NCBI GenBank assembly: GCA_020444265.1
Contig: JAHLLH010000007.1
Span: 153,918-217,917, forward strand
Reading direction: 5' to 3'
DNA length: 64,000 bases
Source: a bacterium
GTDB taxonomy: Bacteria; Electryoneota; Electryoneia; Electryoneales; Electryoneaceae
The position numbers and the translations under genes are program-made. Below are positions 45,762 to 54,734 of the stretch, piece after piece; the first letter of the stretch is position 1; every line of letters begins with the position of its first letter. Under the pieces are notes generated by a model. It saw only the letters and a list, made by a program, of their open reading frames with translations, ran no database searches and had not been told where the DNA came from.

Positions 45762-46228
45762 TGAGACAACAATGAAGTGTGTGTCAGGGCCATCCCGGAG
45801 CCGGGGCCATGATCCATACTGATTGAGACTCGCCGTGTGCGTCGCCCACAGCCGGGTCCCGTGCAAGGAACGCCCGCCGTACCCCGTCAGGTCCGAGAGG
45901 AAGCAGCGGCCCGTGGGATGATCCTGTGCCGCGGGGTTGCCTGGCTGTGGTCGGCGCACACGTGTTTTATACCTGCCAACTGGCCCGGGCAATCTTGTTG
46001 CCCGGGTTTCTTAAGCCTCTTCACTCTGATTCCACCCTCTCGATCAGTTGGTGCTGGTCTCAGCCTCTGTGCAGATCAACAGTAAACGGTAAAACCTGAT
46101 TCATCTTTGTTACGAAAACCCGGCTTGGCGAGACAAGCCGGGGCACCCATTGCTTGTGACATTTCAGCTCGAATGTGTCCGGTACTCCTTCTTATCTTCC
46201 TCATCTGTACATCCAATCAGAGGACCCC
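45762..46228. other. Intergenic region with two hairpins
   Basis: No gene was found. CCCGGGCAA / TTGCCCGGG (45984-46006) followed by TTTCTT looks like a terminator. CCCGGCTTG / CAAGCCGGG (46119-46142) belongs to the GGCACCC-flanked palindrome family also seen at 7985, 53260 and 63914. Confidence 0.5.
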
Positions 46229-46708
46229 ATGACCACCCGCGACCTGATCACCAGCCTGGCGATCAGCCAGAACCAGTTGCTGTACTTTCTGAACGGCTTT
46301 GATGAGGAGTTGGCGTTCCGTTTCCCCGAGGGCGGCGGCAACCCGCTCTTCTGGATTCTTGGGCACATTCTGACCGAACGGCTGGAAGCGATCACTGAGG
46401 TGGCGGGTGCGGAACACCCAGACGGGGTGCCGGATCTTTCGCAGTATGTTACCGGGACCACCCCGAACCCGGACACCTCACTGACCTTTGCCGAACTGAA
46501 AGGGCTCATCCCGGTCACCTACGAGGTGCAACTGGCGGCGATCAAGGCGATACCGGAAGCGGAGCTCGATACACGAACCTGGGGCACTCTGCTCGGCAAA
46601 CCGGCCAGCCTCGGCCAGCAGCTTCTGACCTACTCGTTGCACGAGATGTACCACATCGGCCAGATCAGTCTGCTGAGACGTGTGCTGGGAATGGGGGCGG
46701 CGGGGTAG
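46229..46708 (+). CDS. DinB-like metal-binding protein
   Basis: 159 residues from the ATG at 46229 after AGAGGA. The four-helix pattern has FWILGHILTERL (first histidine, near residue 49) and SLHEMYHIGQISLLRR (a HxxxH pair near 139-143), the expected metal triad of the DinB/YfiT superfamily. Members include bacillithiol and mycothiol transferases and damage-induced proteins; which reaction applies here is unknown. Cytoplasmic and monocistronic. The next 490 bases hold a TGTCATCCCCAGC repeat. Confidence 0.8.
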   Translation: MTTRDLITSLAISQNQLLYFLNGFDEELAFRFPEGGGNPLFWILGHILTERLEAITEVAGAEHPDGVPDLSQYVTGTTPNPDTSLTFAELKGLIPVTYEVQLAAIKAIPEAELDTRTWGTLLGKPASLGQQLLTYSLHEMYHIGQISLLRRVLGMGAAG

Positions 46709-46790
46709 GATCCTCGCGTCGGACATGCAGGAATGTGCCTCGGCTTGACTTGCAAGCCGGAGCACGTATTTCTCTGTTCGCTAGACCATC

Positions 46791-46951
46791 TGTCATCCCC
46801 AGGCCCCATGCTCGCGAAGCGGGCACGTCGTTGGGGTTGGGGCCGTCGGGGATCCCCTTCCTTTCGTCCCATCTGGAGGGGGATCCCCGACGCGTGCTGG
46901 TTCCCTTCGGTCACGACACCACTGGCGTGGTGTTGCACGCTGGGGATGACA
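46791..46951. repeat. TGTCATCCCCAGC inverted-end repeat, copy 2
   Basis: 161 bases from TGTCATCCCCAGG to GCTGGGGATGACA, with GTCGGGGATCCCC and GGGGATCCCCGACGCG facing each other inside. A hairpin, CGGCTTG / CAAGCCG, lies at 46741-46758 just upstream. The stretch from 46952 to the dnaX start shows no further gene. Confidence 0.75.
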
Positions 46952-47201
46952 GTAGGAGGATCCGGCTGCCATGATCGGAAGCCCGCTTCCTTTCCACCAT
47001 CACCTCCCCATCCACATCTCGAGCCCGCTCGTTCCGGTTTCGAGGCGGGGACGGGGGGCTTATATTCCTCTCTGGCATTCCCCAACACCCGTTGTCTGGG
47101 CAGCTTCAGTCGTTTAAGCTGGAACCAGCGGGTATCACAACTGTTCCATCCGCACGGGAAGGCCAGAAAACCGCAGCAACCACCGAAACAAGGGGTCCGG
47201 G

Positions 47202-49136
47202 GTGTCCTATCTGGTAATGGCGCGGCGATGGCGGCCGCAGACATTTGGCGAGGTGGTCGGGCAGGAGCATGTAACTCGTACCCTCCAGCGTGCAATTTCG
47301 AGGGGACGAGTCGCCCATGCCTACATTTTCACCGGGCCGCGAGGTGTCGGCAAGACCACCGTGGCGCGCCTCCTGGCCAAAGCGGTCAACTGCACCAATC
47401 CCTCCACCAACAGCGATGGGTTGCAGGAACCCTGCAACGAGTGCTCTGCCTGCCAGGACATCACCTCCGGCAACTCGATGGACTTCATCGAGATCGACGG
47501 TGCATCGAACAACAGTGTCAGCGATGTCCGTGACCTGCGTGAAAAGATCAAATACGCGCCCGCTTCCCTGAAGACCAAAATTTACCTGATCGACGAAGTC
47601 CATATGCTGTCGAGCTCGGCGTTCAATGCTCTGCTCAAAACGCTCGAAGAACCGCCGGACCATGCGATGTTCATCTTCGCGACCACCGAATCGCACAAGG
47701 TGCCGGTGACCGTGCTGAGCCGTTGCCAGCGGTTCGACTTCAAGCGCATCTCCACCCGTGAGATTCGCAGCCAGCTCCAGCGTATTGTTGATGGCGACAA
47801 ACTCAATGTTGACGATGGCGCATTGGTCGGGATTTCGGTCAAGGCGGAGGGCGGGTTACGTGACGCGCTTTCCATGCTCGACCAGCTGGTCGCCTACCAG
47901 GGCGACGAGGCGATCACTGAAGAAGTGGTGCGTCAGGCGCTCGGTCTGATTGGCAGTGAGGTTTACTTCCGTACCACCGACATGGCCGCGACCGGCAAGG
48001 TAGGCGATGCGCTCCAGCTTGCCGACGATCTGGTTAATGGCGGGCACGATCCTCGTGAGTTCCTTAAGGGGCTTCAGCAGCACACGTTGCGCATGCTCTT
48101 CCTGCGAGCGAAGGGCAGTGCCGATGATCTCGAAGTGAGTGATGAAGACCGGAAGGGCTATGCCGACCGGTTGGATCAGCACAGCGATGAGGATTTGTTG
48201 AGGATCGGCGAATGGGCGGCGGAATCGGAAGATCTGTTGCGTGACGCTCTCGATCCGCAGGTACGGTTGGAGCTGTTGCTGGTGCGCATCGCACGGATGG
48301 ATCGGGCGGTCGATCTGGGTGCGCTGCTCGAACGAATGGGTGTTGAACCGGGGTCTTTTAAAGAGGGGAGGGTCCGCAGCGAGTCCAGTCCCTCCCCGAA
48401 AACGCAAGCCGCTGAACCGCCGTCGGAACCGGCCTCCCAGCCCAAACCAGCACCTGAGCCGGAGCCAGCGCAAGTGCCCGAACCCGAACCCGAACCCGAT
48501 CATGAGCCACCTGCCGAGGAAGAGGAGCGACCTCCTGCTCCCGAAGCAGGTGACCAACCGGAGGACTCGGACTCATCATCCGAAGATGAAAAGGACGATG
48601 GGGAGGATGAAGACGATGGCGGCGAACCGGTCGAACCGGATCCGCCACAGGACGCCCCCGACAGCGGAGCCAAGACACCTGCGCCGGAAGTCGAGCAGGA
48701 TGATGAGGACGCCGACTCCACCGAAGATGATACCGGTGAAGAACGTCAACTGAGCCTGGTTGATGTCCGGAGCGAGTGGCTCAGTTTCTGCGACCGTGTG
48801 AATGACCTGCGCCTGACCCTCGGCGGCTTCCTGGAACGTGGTGCACCGACGATGATGGAAAACGGCAGCCTCGAGATCACCTTCGAGACAACGAATAAGT
48901 ACGACTACGAGCAAGTGCTGAAGCATCGAAGTGTAATTGGGAAAGCGTTCCTCGAGCAGTTCGGGGTCTCGAAAAAGATCCTGATCACAAAAGGGTCCAT
49001 TCCCGAATCCGCCCGTCCGAAGAAGAGGAAGTCCGAAGGCGAGAAAAAACGTGAAGAGTTTGCCAAAGTTCTCGAGGACAACCCCGCCTGGGGTGAGATG
49101 GTCAAACGTTTCCAACTGAAGTTGCTGGACGATTGA
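47202..49136 (+). CDS. dnaX: DNA polymerase III subunits gamma/tau
   Basis: 644 residues. The GTG at 47202 gives MSYLVMARRWRPQTFGEVVGQ, the conserved DnaX opening, better than the in-frame ATG five codons later. Walker A GPRGVGKTT is at about 45-53, the zinc cysteines are at 64, 78, 81 and 84, Walker B LIDEVHML is near 126-133, and the SRC sensor follows. An acidic, proline-rich linker (about 385-510: PEPEPAQVPEPEPEPD, then Asp/Glu runs) joins a C-terminal tau-like domain. It loads the sliding clamp and organises the replisome. I saw no clear slippery site for a shorter gamma form. It begins the conserved dnaX-ybaB-recR order. Confidence 0.96.
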   Translation: MSYLVMARRWRPQTFGEVVGQEHVTRTLQRAISRGRVAHAYIFTGPRGVGKTTVARLLAKAVNCTNPSTNSDGLQEPCNECSACQDITSGNSMDFIEIDGASNNSVSDVRDLREKIKYAPASLKTKIYLIDEVHMLSSSAFNALLKTLEEPPDHAMFIFATTESHKVPVTVLSRCQRFDFKRISTREIRSQLQRIVDGDKLNVDDGALVGISVKAEGGLRDALSMLDQLVAYQGDEAITEEVVRQALGLIGSEVYFRTTDMAATGKVGDALQLADDLVNGGHDPREFLKGLQQHTLRMLFLRAKGSADDLEVSDEDRKGYADRLDQHSDEDLLRIGEWAAESEDLLRDALDPQVRLELLLVRIARMDRAVDLGALLERMGVEPGSFKEGRVRSESSPSPKTQAAEPPSEPASQPKPAPEPEPAQVPEPEPEPDHEPPAEEEERPPAPEAGDQPEDSDSSSEDEKDDGEDEDDGGEPVEPDPPQDAPDSGAKTPAPEVEQDDEDADSTEDDTGEERQLSLVDVRSEWLSFCDRVNDLRLTLGGFLERGAPTMMENGSLEITFETTNKYDYEQVLKHRSVIGKAFLEQFGVSKKILITKGSIPESARPKKRKSEGEKKREEFAKVLEDNPAWGEMVKRFQLKLLDD

Positions 49137-49157
49137 TGGGGTGGCGTGGTAACCCTC

Positions 49158-49353
49158 TGTCACCCCCAGCGACAAATCCGGCAATTTCCAGATTGTGACC
49201 GAAGGGAACCCACCAAAGGCGGGTAAGCCCTGTTCGTATCGGGGGTCCCTTCACGCGAGAAAGAAAGGTTGTATTCTCACCCACGGGGATCCCCGACGCG
49301 CACAACGACAAAGGCATAGCCCGCTGACGCTGGCTTGTGCGCTGGGGATGACA
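49158..49353. repeat. TGTCATCCCCAGC inverted-end repeat, copy 3
   Basis: 196 bases from TGTCACCCCCAGC to GCTGGGGATGACA, again with GGGGATCCCCGACGCG internally. It splits the dnaX-ybaB junction, which is otherwise a conserved operon. A hairpin of the GCCCGGG / CCCGGGC type follows at about 49398-49422. Confidence 0.75.
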
Positions 49354-49467
49354 TAGGGTGTGTGGATGTGGGGAGTGAAACCCTCCCCAGGAGGGCAAGC
49401 CCGGGTAACGGAGTGCCCGGGCCACACTGAAAACGACACGTGAACGGTTTTTCCATAGGAGTTGTAG

Positions 49468-49809
49468 ATGAAGGGTATGGGCAACATGGGCAACCTGCTG
49501 AAGCAGGCTCAGAAGATGCAGCAGGACATGGCGAAGGCGCAGGATGAGCTGGTCAACATCGAGGTGGAAGCCTCCGCCGGTGGTGGCATGGTGACCGTCA
49601 AGGCCAATGCCAAGCAAGAAATCCTCAACATCACGATCAACCCCGATGCGGTGGACAAGGATGATGTAGAGATGCTGGAAGATCTCGTGCTGGCCGCGAT
49701 AAACGAGGCGCTGCGTCAGGCAGCAGAAGCTGCTGGCGAGCACATGGCACAAATCACCGGCCCCCTGAAAGGGATGATGCCTCCCGGCATGAACCTGCCC
49801 GGGATGTAA
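49468..49809 (+). CDS. ybaB: YbaB/EbfC nucleoid-associated protein
   Basis: 113 residues, start ATG 49468 after [27 protein letters not shown] and [20 protein letters not shown] are signatures of the YbaB/EbfC family. These small dimers bind DNA through a tweezer-like fold and are found between dnaX and recR in most bacteria, as here. The C-terminus is rich in Met, Gly and Pro. It is probably co-expressed with recR, although the repeat upstream may uncouple it from dnaX. Confidence 0.94.
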   Translation: MKGMGNMGNLLKQAQKMQQDMAKAQDELVNIEVEASAGGGMVTVKANAKQEILNITINPDAVDKDDVEMLEDLVLAAINEALRQAAEAAGEHMAQITGPLKGMMPPGMNLPGM

Positions 49810-49886
49810 TAGTCAAGTTATTGCGAGGCGTCCGGCTGACGCCGGACAACGAAGCAACCTCCATAGCGTCATGAACAGGAGTCCTC

Positions 49887-50495
49887 ATGTCCACAGCGTT
49901 GCCCCCGGCAGTGATCGCCCTGCAGGATGAGCTGTCCAAAATGCCCGGAGTCGGGCGCAAGGGTGCGCTGCGGATGGCGATGCACCTGCTGAAGAGCGAT
50001 CGCGAGGAGGTAGTTCACCTCGCGAAAGCAGTGATGGATGTGAAGGACAAGGTGAAGATCTGCTCGATCTGCGGCTTCATCTCGGACCGTGATCCCTGCC
50101 CCATCTGCACCGATGCGAAACGACAGGACGGGATTGTCTGTGTCGTTGAACAGCCGGGCGATGTGATCGCGCTTGAAAAGGGCGGGATTTTCCGTGGACG
50201 GTACCATGTTTTGGGCGGCGCACTGTCTCCGCTCGACAATGTCGGTCCCGATGAGTTGCGAATACGTGAGCTGATCGACCGCATCGAACCGGAAGGCATC
50301 AAAGAAATCATTGTCGCCACCAACCCGACCCCGGAAGGCGAGCAGACCGGCTTTTACCTCTCGAAGTTGATGCGGCCACGGGGGGTCAACGTGAGCCGTA
50401 TCGCACGCGGGATTCCGGTTGGTGCTGACCTCGAGAATGCTGATGATCTTACCCTGACTCGCGCCCTCGAAGGACGAGTGAAGTTTGAAGATTGA
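49887..50495 (+). CDS. recR: Recombination protein RecR
   Basis: 202 residues, the usual length. A helix-hairpin-helix (LSKMPGVGRKGALRMAMHLL) is followed by a four-cysteine zinc finger (CSICGFISDRDPCPIC, about 54-69). The Toprim domain has VVEQPGDVIALEKGG and IVATNPTPEGEQTGFYL, and the C-terminus has RGIPVGADLENAD. RecR works with RecO or RecF to load RecA at gaps. Last gene of the dnaX cluster; a strong terminator follows. Confidence 0.97.
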   Translation: MSTALPPAVIALQDELSKMPGVGRKGALRMAMHLLKSDREEVVHLAKAVMDVKDKVKICSICGFISDRDPCPICTDAKRQDGIVCVVEQPGDVIALEKGGIFRGRYHVLGGALSPLDNVGPDELRIRELIDRIEPEGIKEIIVATNPTPEGEQTGFYLSKLMRPRGVNVSRIARGIPVGADLENADDLTLTRALEGRVKFED

Positions 50496-50522
50496 GGCTC
50501 TGAACAACCTTTGGTGAAGAGT

Positions 50523-50552
50523 AACCCCGGCTTGATGCCGGGGTTTCTTTTT
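50523..50552 (+). terminator. Terminator after recR
   Basis: AACCCCGGC and GCCGGGGTT form a perfect 9-base stem around TTGAT, followed by TTCTTTTT. Confidence 0.8.
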
Positions 50553-50766
50553 GCGTCCTCCGTGGCGCGCTCACCCCGTGGGGATCCCCACGCACACGGG
50601 ATGACTGACCCAAAAACCGTCCGCTCGCGCACACTTCCTGTTGGCGTTGCGTACACTCCGAGTTGTATCCTCTTTCGTAACTTCAATGATCTCAAACGGT
50701 CCTCTTTTCTGGCCTGCGACTTGCCTGTAGAAAAGGCGAGAGCGACCACCTTGTCGGGAGAGAACC

Positions 50767-53145
50767 ATGCTGTGGCACATCCTGAAAACCGCGTTCGGCC
50801 AGTTTCGACGGCACCGTTTTCATACCCTGATTACCATAACAGGTCTGTCGTTCGGTCTCGCAGCCTGTCTACTGATCGTCCTCTTCCTCAGGCATGAACT
50901 CAGCTACGAGGACCACTACCCGAAAGCGGATCGCATCGCCCGTGTTGTCTTCGATTTCCCGGTCGAGGAGGGTGGCTACCTCGAGGATTGCACCTCTCCG
51001 CCTGCCCTCGGTCCCGCGATGAAACGGGAACTGCCTGCCGTTGAAAAGGCCGTCACTCTCTTTCCGCCCTGGGGCTTCAATCGTCCGGTCAAAGTTGATG
51101 GAAAAACCCGCTACGAAGAGAAATTCTACTTTGCGTCCGACCAGTTTTTCGAAGTGTTCGATACTCCCTTTTTGCAGGGCAATCCCGAGACCGCATTCTC
51201 TGCTCCGGATGCGATGGTCCTGACTCGAACGGCGGCAGATACCTACTTCGAAGGGATCGATCCGATCGGCAAATTGGTCAATGTGGGCAGCATGAACTTT
51301 ACGGTTACCGGTGTTGTGCCCGACCCACCTGAAAACTCGCATTTTCACTACAGCATTTTGGCGAGAATTGATGCGTTCTGGGGGACCAACCCTGATTGGG
51401 ATGTCGAGAACGATTGGGGCTATTGGAACTTTTATACCTATGTCCTGCTTCAGCCGGGAGTGACCGCTCTGGAACTCGAAGCAGCGTTCCCGGCTGCGAT
51501 GGCGAAGTATGACGATACCCCGGAGGGGGAACGATCCTCGCGTGCCCACATCCAGCCGGTCAAGTCCATTCATCTGGAAAGCCATCGACGATGGGAACTT
51601 GAATCCAACGGAGATATTGGTCAAGTGCAGATGTTTGCATTGGTGGCGGGTCTGGTGCTGCTGATCGCTTGCTTCAACACCATGAATCTGACCCTTGCAC
51701 GAAGCACAATCCGAGGACGAGAAGTCGGAGTGCGTAAAAGCATGGGAGCAAACCGTCCCCAGCTCATCCTCCTTTTTCTTGTCGAATCGCTGTTGCTCGC
51801 CCTGGTCAGTTTCGGGGTAGCGTTGATGTTGGCAGAAATCGCACTGCCCTGGTTTACCCGTCAGCTAGGCACCCAATTGGAACTTGCATCCCTCCAGGAC
51901 AGCAGTGGTCTTGGCTGGGTTGTGGGTGGAATCCTGCTTGTGACCCTCTTGAGTGGTACCTGGCCTGCCATCTTGTTGAGCCGTCCTCACCCGGCAGCGA
52001 TCCTGAAAGGGGAGGTGGCTGAATCGCGGGGACGAATTCCGTTGAGAAAGCTGCTGGTCACCCTGCAGTTTGCGATCACAGTGGGGTTGATCGTATCAAC
52101 CGGGGTCATTCGAAATCAACTCCAGTACATCCATTCGCATGACATCGGGTTGGACCGGTCGAAGGTGTTGACCATCTCGCTGAACCCGACCGGTGCCAGC
52201 AAGGCATACAATGCGATGAAAGAAGAGTTGTTGAACTATCCTGTCATCGAACACGTGGCAGCGAGTTCCGGGTTGCCCGGCGGGGTCAACTGGACTACAC
52301 GGGTGGGAGTGGTTGGTCAGGAGGGGGAGATCTTCGTCAACTACATGCGTGTCGACCCTGAATTGACGGCAACTCTCGGTGTGTCGATGGTTTGGGGGCA
52401 TGATTTTGATCCATCCCGTGAAGCGGAGTACAACCGTGGTGTTCTGCTCAACGAAACTGCGGCGAAGGCGATTCAGGGGGATCCGGTTGGGGCAACCCTC
52501 ACGCTTGGCGACCGTCAGATTGACGTAATCGGGGTTGTGAAAGACTTCAATTTCCAGTCCATGCGTGACGAGATAGCTCCATTTGCTTTTGTTCCAAGCA
52601 GGAGCGGATTCAACTATATGATGGTTCGCTTTGCACAGGGGCATGATGAGGAAGCGCTGAACCTGGCACGCGAAGCCTGGAACAAAGTCCTGCCCGATGC
52701 ACCGTTCGAAGCGACCTACCTGGATGATATTTTCGCGGAATTGCACGCCTCCGATGCATCCACCAGCCGTCTGGTGGCAGGCTTCAGCCTCTTCGCCATC
52801 CTGATCGCGACCCTCGGTTTGATGGGTCTCTCTGCTTTTGCTGCGCAGCGGAGGACGAAAGAGATTACGGTCCGCAAGGTGCTCGGTGCGAGTTCACGTG
52901 GATTGGTCGCCCTGCTGGCACGTGAATTTTTCTGGCTTGTCCTGGTTGCAGCAGCGATTGCGCTTCCGGTGTCGGGATGGCTGATGGCACGGTGGCTGGA
53001 GGATTTCGCCTACCGCACTTCGCTGCATGCAGGGGTCTTCCTCGAGGCCGTCGTGCTCGTGCTGGTGGTAGCTGTGCTGACCGCCGCCAGCCAGGCGCTG
53101 CGTGTGGTGCGACGGAACCCCTCCGCCTCGCTGAGGCATGAGTAA
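50767..53145 (+). CDS. MacB/FtsX-type ABC transporter permease
   Basis: 792 residues from the ATG at 50767 after GGGAGAG. The order is: first transmembrane helix (about 20-42), MacB-like periplasmic core (about 45-280), a three-helix FtsX domain (about 285-430, with STIRGREVGVRKSMGANR), a second periplasmic core (about 450-660), and a second FtsX domain (about 665-790, with RRTKEITVRKVLGASS). Such two-module permeases work with a separate ATPase to move or pull lipids, peptides or antibiotics by mechanotransmission. No ATPase or adaptor gene is adjacent, so it is an orphan here and must borrow a partner. Substrate unknown. Confidence 0.88.
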   Translation: MLWHILKTAFGQFRRHRFHTLITITGLSFGLAACLLIVLFLRHELSYEDHYPKADRIARVVFDFPVEEGGYLEDCTSPPALGPAMKRELPAVEKAVTLFPPWGFNRPVKVDGKTRYEEKFYFASDQFFEVFDTPFLQGNPETAFSAPDAMVLTRTAADTYFEGIDPIGKLVNVGSMNFTVTGVVPDPPENSHFHYSILARIDAFWGTNPDWDVENDWGYWNFYTYVLLQPGVTALELEAAFPAAMAKYDDTPEGERSSRAHIQPVKSIHLESHRRWELESNGDIGQVQMFALVAGLVLLIACFNTMNLTLARSTIRGREVGVRKSMGANRPQLILLFLVESLLLALVSFGVALMLAEIALPWFTRQLGTQLELASLQDSSGLGWVVGGILLVTLLSGTWPAILLSRPHPAAILKGEVAESRGRIPLRKLLVTLQFAITVGLIVSTGVIRNQLQYIHSHDIGLDRSKVLTISLNPTGASKAYNAMKEELLNYPVIEHVAASSGLPGGVNWTTRVGVVGQEGEIFVNYMRVDPELTATLGVSMVWGHDFDPSREAEYNRGVLLNETAAKAIQGDPVGATLTLGDRQIDVIGVVKDFNFQSMRDEIAPFAFVPSRSGFNYMMVRFAQGHDEEALNLAREAWNKVLPDAPFEATYLDDIFAELHASDASTSRLVAGFSLFAILIATLGLMGLSAFAAQRRTKEITVRKVLGASSRGLVALLAREFFWLVLVAAAIALPVSGWLMARWLEDFAYRTSLHAGVFLEAVVLVLVVAVLTAASQALRVVRRNPSASLRHE

Positions 53146-53505
53146 GTTACCTGGCCCGGGTCTACGCTTTCTATTCGTGTTCTCAATCAGAATGGCTTGG
53201 CTGTCGCCATGACTGCGCCGTGGGTGCGTAACACAGGCTTACAATTACTGAATATTCCCGACTTGCGAGTAAGTCGAGCCACCCTTGGCCCCAGACCCCC
53301 TTTCGCTTATTCGTTGTTTTCTTTCTTTTAAGTACTTTATAATTAAGTATTATAACGAGAGGAATAACTATTATAAGACTTGACCTCCGTTCTTGGGTTT
53401 CCTACATTACCGCTCGGCTTCGGTCCCCTCATGTGCTCTCGTGGACGGGGATTCCGGCTCTCGGTGGATGTGATGGATGATGTGACGATTGGGAGGTGTG
53501 TTGTG
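53146..53505. other. Intergenic region with AT-rich promoter zone
   Basis: A palindrome of the CCCGACTTG...AAGTCGAGCC type lies at about 53260-53285. An abrupt AT-rich stretch (about 53320-53375) contains TACTT / AAGTA inverted repeats, and a sigma-70-like promoter follows. No gene was seen. Confidence 0.55.
53380..53408 (+). promoter_or_regulatory. Sigma-70-like promoter
   Basis: TTGACC (53380-53385), a 17-base spacer and TACATT (53403-53408) lie about 98 bases before the gene at 53506, just after an AT-rich stretch that could act as an UP element. Confidence 0.45.
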
Positions 53506-54000
53506 ATGAGACTCCGGATTCTACCTTTCTCCTTTACGTCCGGGCTGTTTGCGGGGACTCACCTCGCGCTCATCACGCTCTTCCTGCTCTTCAAAGGCAC
53601 TCCGGGTCAGACCATCAGCCGGCTGGGCCGTCTGCTTCCGGGCTTCGAATTCAGCCCGGTTGGTGCATTGGTCGGCTTCGGTTGGCTTTTCCTCGCCGGG
53701 ATGGCGGTTGGGCTGCTGATCAGTGTGCTGTATAATGTTTTCCTTGGCGACGCAGTTGGTGGCGGGGAACGTCCCCCCAAAACCCGTGCGCCGAAGCCCA
53801 CGAAAGCCCGTACGGAGCGGAAACCACGTAAGCCGAAACGTGAAAAGCTCCCCAGGGCGGCCAAGCCCGCGAAAGAGAAACCACCGAAGACTCGTACCCC
53901 AAAGCAGGCGCCACAGCCGAAACGTCACAAAACCCCTTATCCCGGGAAAGTCGGAGCCTACAAGCAGAACCAGTTCGGCTCCTATCGATACAGTGCTTGA
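53506..54000 (+). CDS. Small two-helix membrane protein with basic proline-rich tail
   Basis: 164 residues. The ATG at 53506 follows GGGAGG; longer in-frame starts lack a ribosome site. Two transmembrane helices (about 8-28 and 55-80) flank GTPGQTISRLGRLLPGFEFS. The remaining 80 residues are very rich in Lys, Arg and Pro (KPTKARTERKPRKPKREK and similar), a cytoplasmic or nucleic-acid/membrane-binding tail. The membrane part matches the protein encoded at 54147 in order and motif (GTPGQT versus GSPGTT, LISVLYNVF versus LFALIYNLF), so the two are paralogues. The function is unknown; the core resembles small proteins sometimes labelled phage-holin-like. Confidence 0.72.
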   Translation: MRLRILPFSFTSGLFAGTHLALITLFLLFKGTPGQTISRLGRLLPGFEFSPVGALVGFGWLFLAGMAVGLLISVLYNVFLGDAVGGGERPPKTRAPKPTKARTERKPRKPKREKLPRAAKPAKEKPPKTRTPKQAPQPKRHKTPYPGKVGAYKQNQFGSYRYSA

Positions 54001-54146
54001 TGACTGGTATACCGGAGACGGTTTCCCTTGAGGATGCTCGTCCCGCCCTTGCAGCGAACGGTGCTGCGGAGTAGGTTGCCTCAACCGGAATGTGCCATCA
54101 CCGAAAGAGGGGGTGGCGTGAAGCATCGATCCACCTGGAGGTACCG

Positions 54147-54455
54147 ATGAAATTGCGACCCCTCGCCCTCGGGCTGACCTTTGGTCTCTTGCTCGGGCTG
54201 GCGATCCTCTCGATCACCTGGTGGGTAACCTTCATTGGGTCGCCGGGAACCACGCTTGGCGTGCTGCGTTACGTCTACCTCGGTTACCAGGTGAGCTGGA
54301 TCGGTGGGTTGATCGGCTTCCTCTGGGGTTTTGTCGATGGCTTTGTCGGCGGCTATCTCTTCGCCCTGATCTACAACCTCTTTGTCAAGTCCGATGCTAA
54401 ACCGCCGGTTTCCTTTGATGACCTCCCCTCGGAGGAGATTTCCGAAGAGATCTGA
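54147..54455 (+). CDS. Small holin-like membrane protein
   Basis: 102 residues, ATG 54147 after GGAGG. Two hydrophobic segments (about 7-30 and 48-80) surround FIGSPGTTLGVLRYVYLGYQVS; GFVDGFVGGYLFALIYNLF follows, then a short acidic tail (DDLPSEEISEEI). Proteins with this GFVDGFxGG-LYNLF core occur widely as small uncharacterised, sometimes holin-labelled, membrane proteins. No lysis genes or phage genes are nearby, so a holin role is not supported. It is a paralogue of the preceding gene, but its tail is acidic where that one's is basic. Confidence 0.75.
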   Translation: MKLRPLALGLTFGLLLGLAILSITWWVTFIGSPGTTLGVLRYVYLGYQVSWIGGLIGFLWGFVDGFVGGYLFALIYNLFVKSDAKPPVSFDDLPSEEISEEI

Positions 54456-54531
54456 TAGTCAAACGACATTTTTGGTGAATTCAGCTAGCCCGGGTCTTCA
54501 GATCCGGGTTACCTGTTCAAAGTCTTACCCA

Positions 54532-54718
54532 TGTCATCCCGGGCCTCGAACCGGGATCCAGCCTCGAATGGATTGGCGTTACTCCTCTGTCGGCCCTGCG
54601 GTGAGAGGGCATGGTGAAGCGACAACCCTACTCGCCCACGAGAGCACGGAACCGGATCGAAGCGGACAGCACGTCCACGACTGTGGATGCTGGATCCCGG
54701 ATCAAGTCCGGGATGACA
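54532..54718. repeat. TGTCATCCCGGG inverted-end repeat, copy B
   Basis: 187 bases, about 95% identical to the copy at 45262 across core and ends, differing by about ten bases and one missing T. The high similarity over noncoding DNA 9 kb apart implies recent spread or gene conversion. A hairpin, CCCGG...CCGGG, lies at about 54489-54508 just before it. Confidence 0.85.
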
Positions 54719-54734
54719 CATCGCCTGACATGGG

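Noticed and set aside
45672..45992. Minus-strand frame whose translation contains VELSGIEPLTYAL
   Set aside because: This is the familiar false protein produced by translating a tRNA gene; the tRNA-Ala structure is complete. The plus-strand frame over tRNA-Gln at 39871-40173 is the same kind of artefact.
47060..47201. Possible SRP RNA upstream of dnaX
   Set aside because: A GGGAAGG...GCAGCA stretch looks superficially like the SRP domain IV loop, but the closing C-GGAA-G tetraloop and the paired internal loops are not formed.
54147..54455. Phage holin / prophage remnant
   Set aside because: The protein resembles holin-labelled small membrane proteins, but no endolysin, structural, integrase or other phage gene is nearby.
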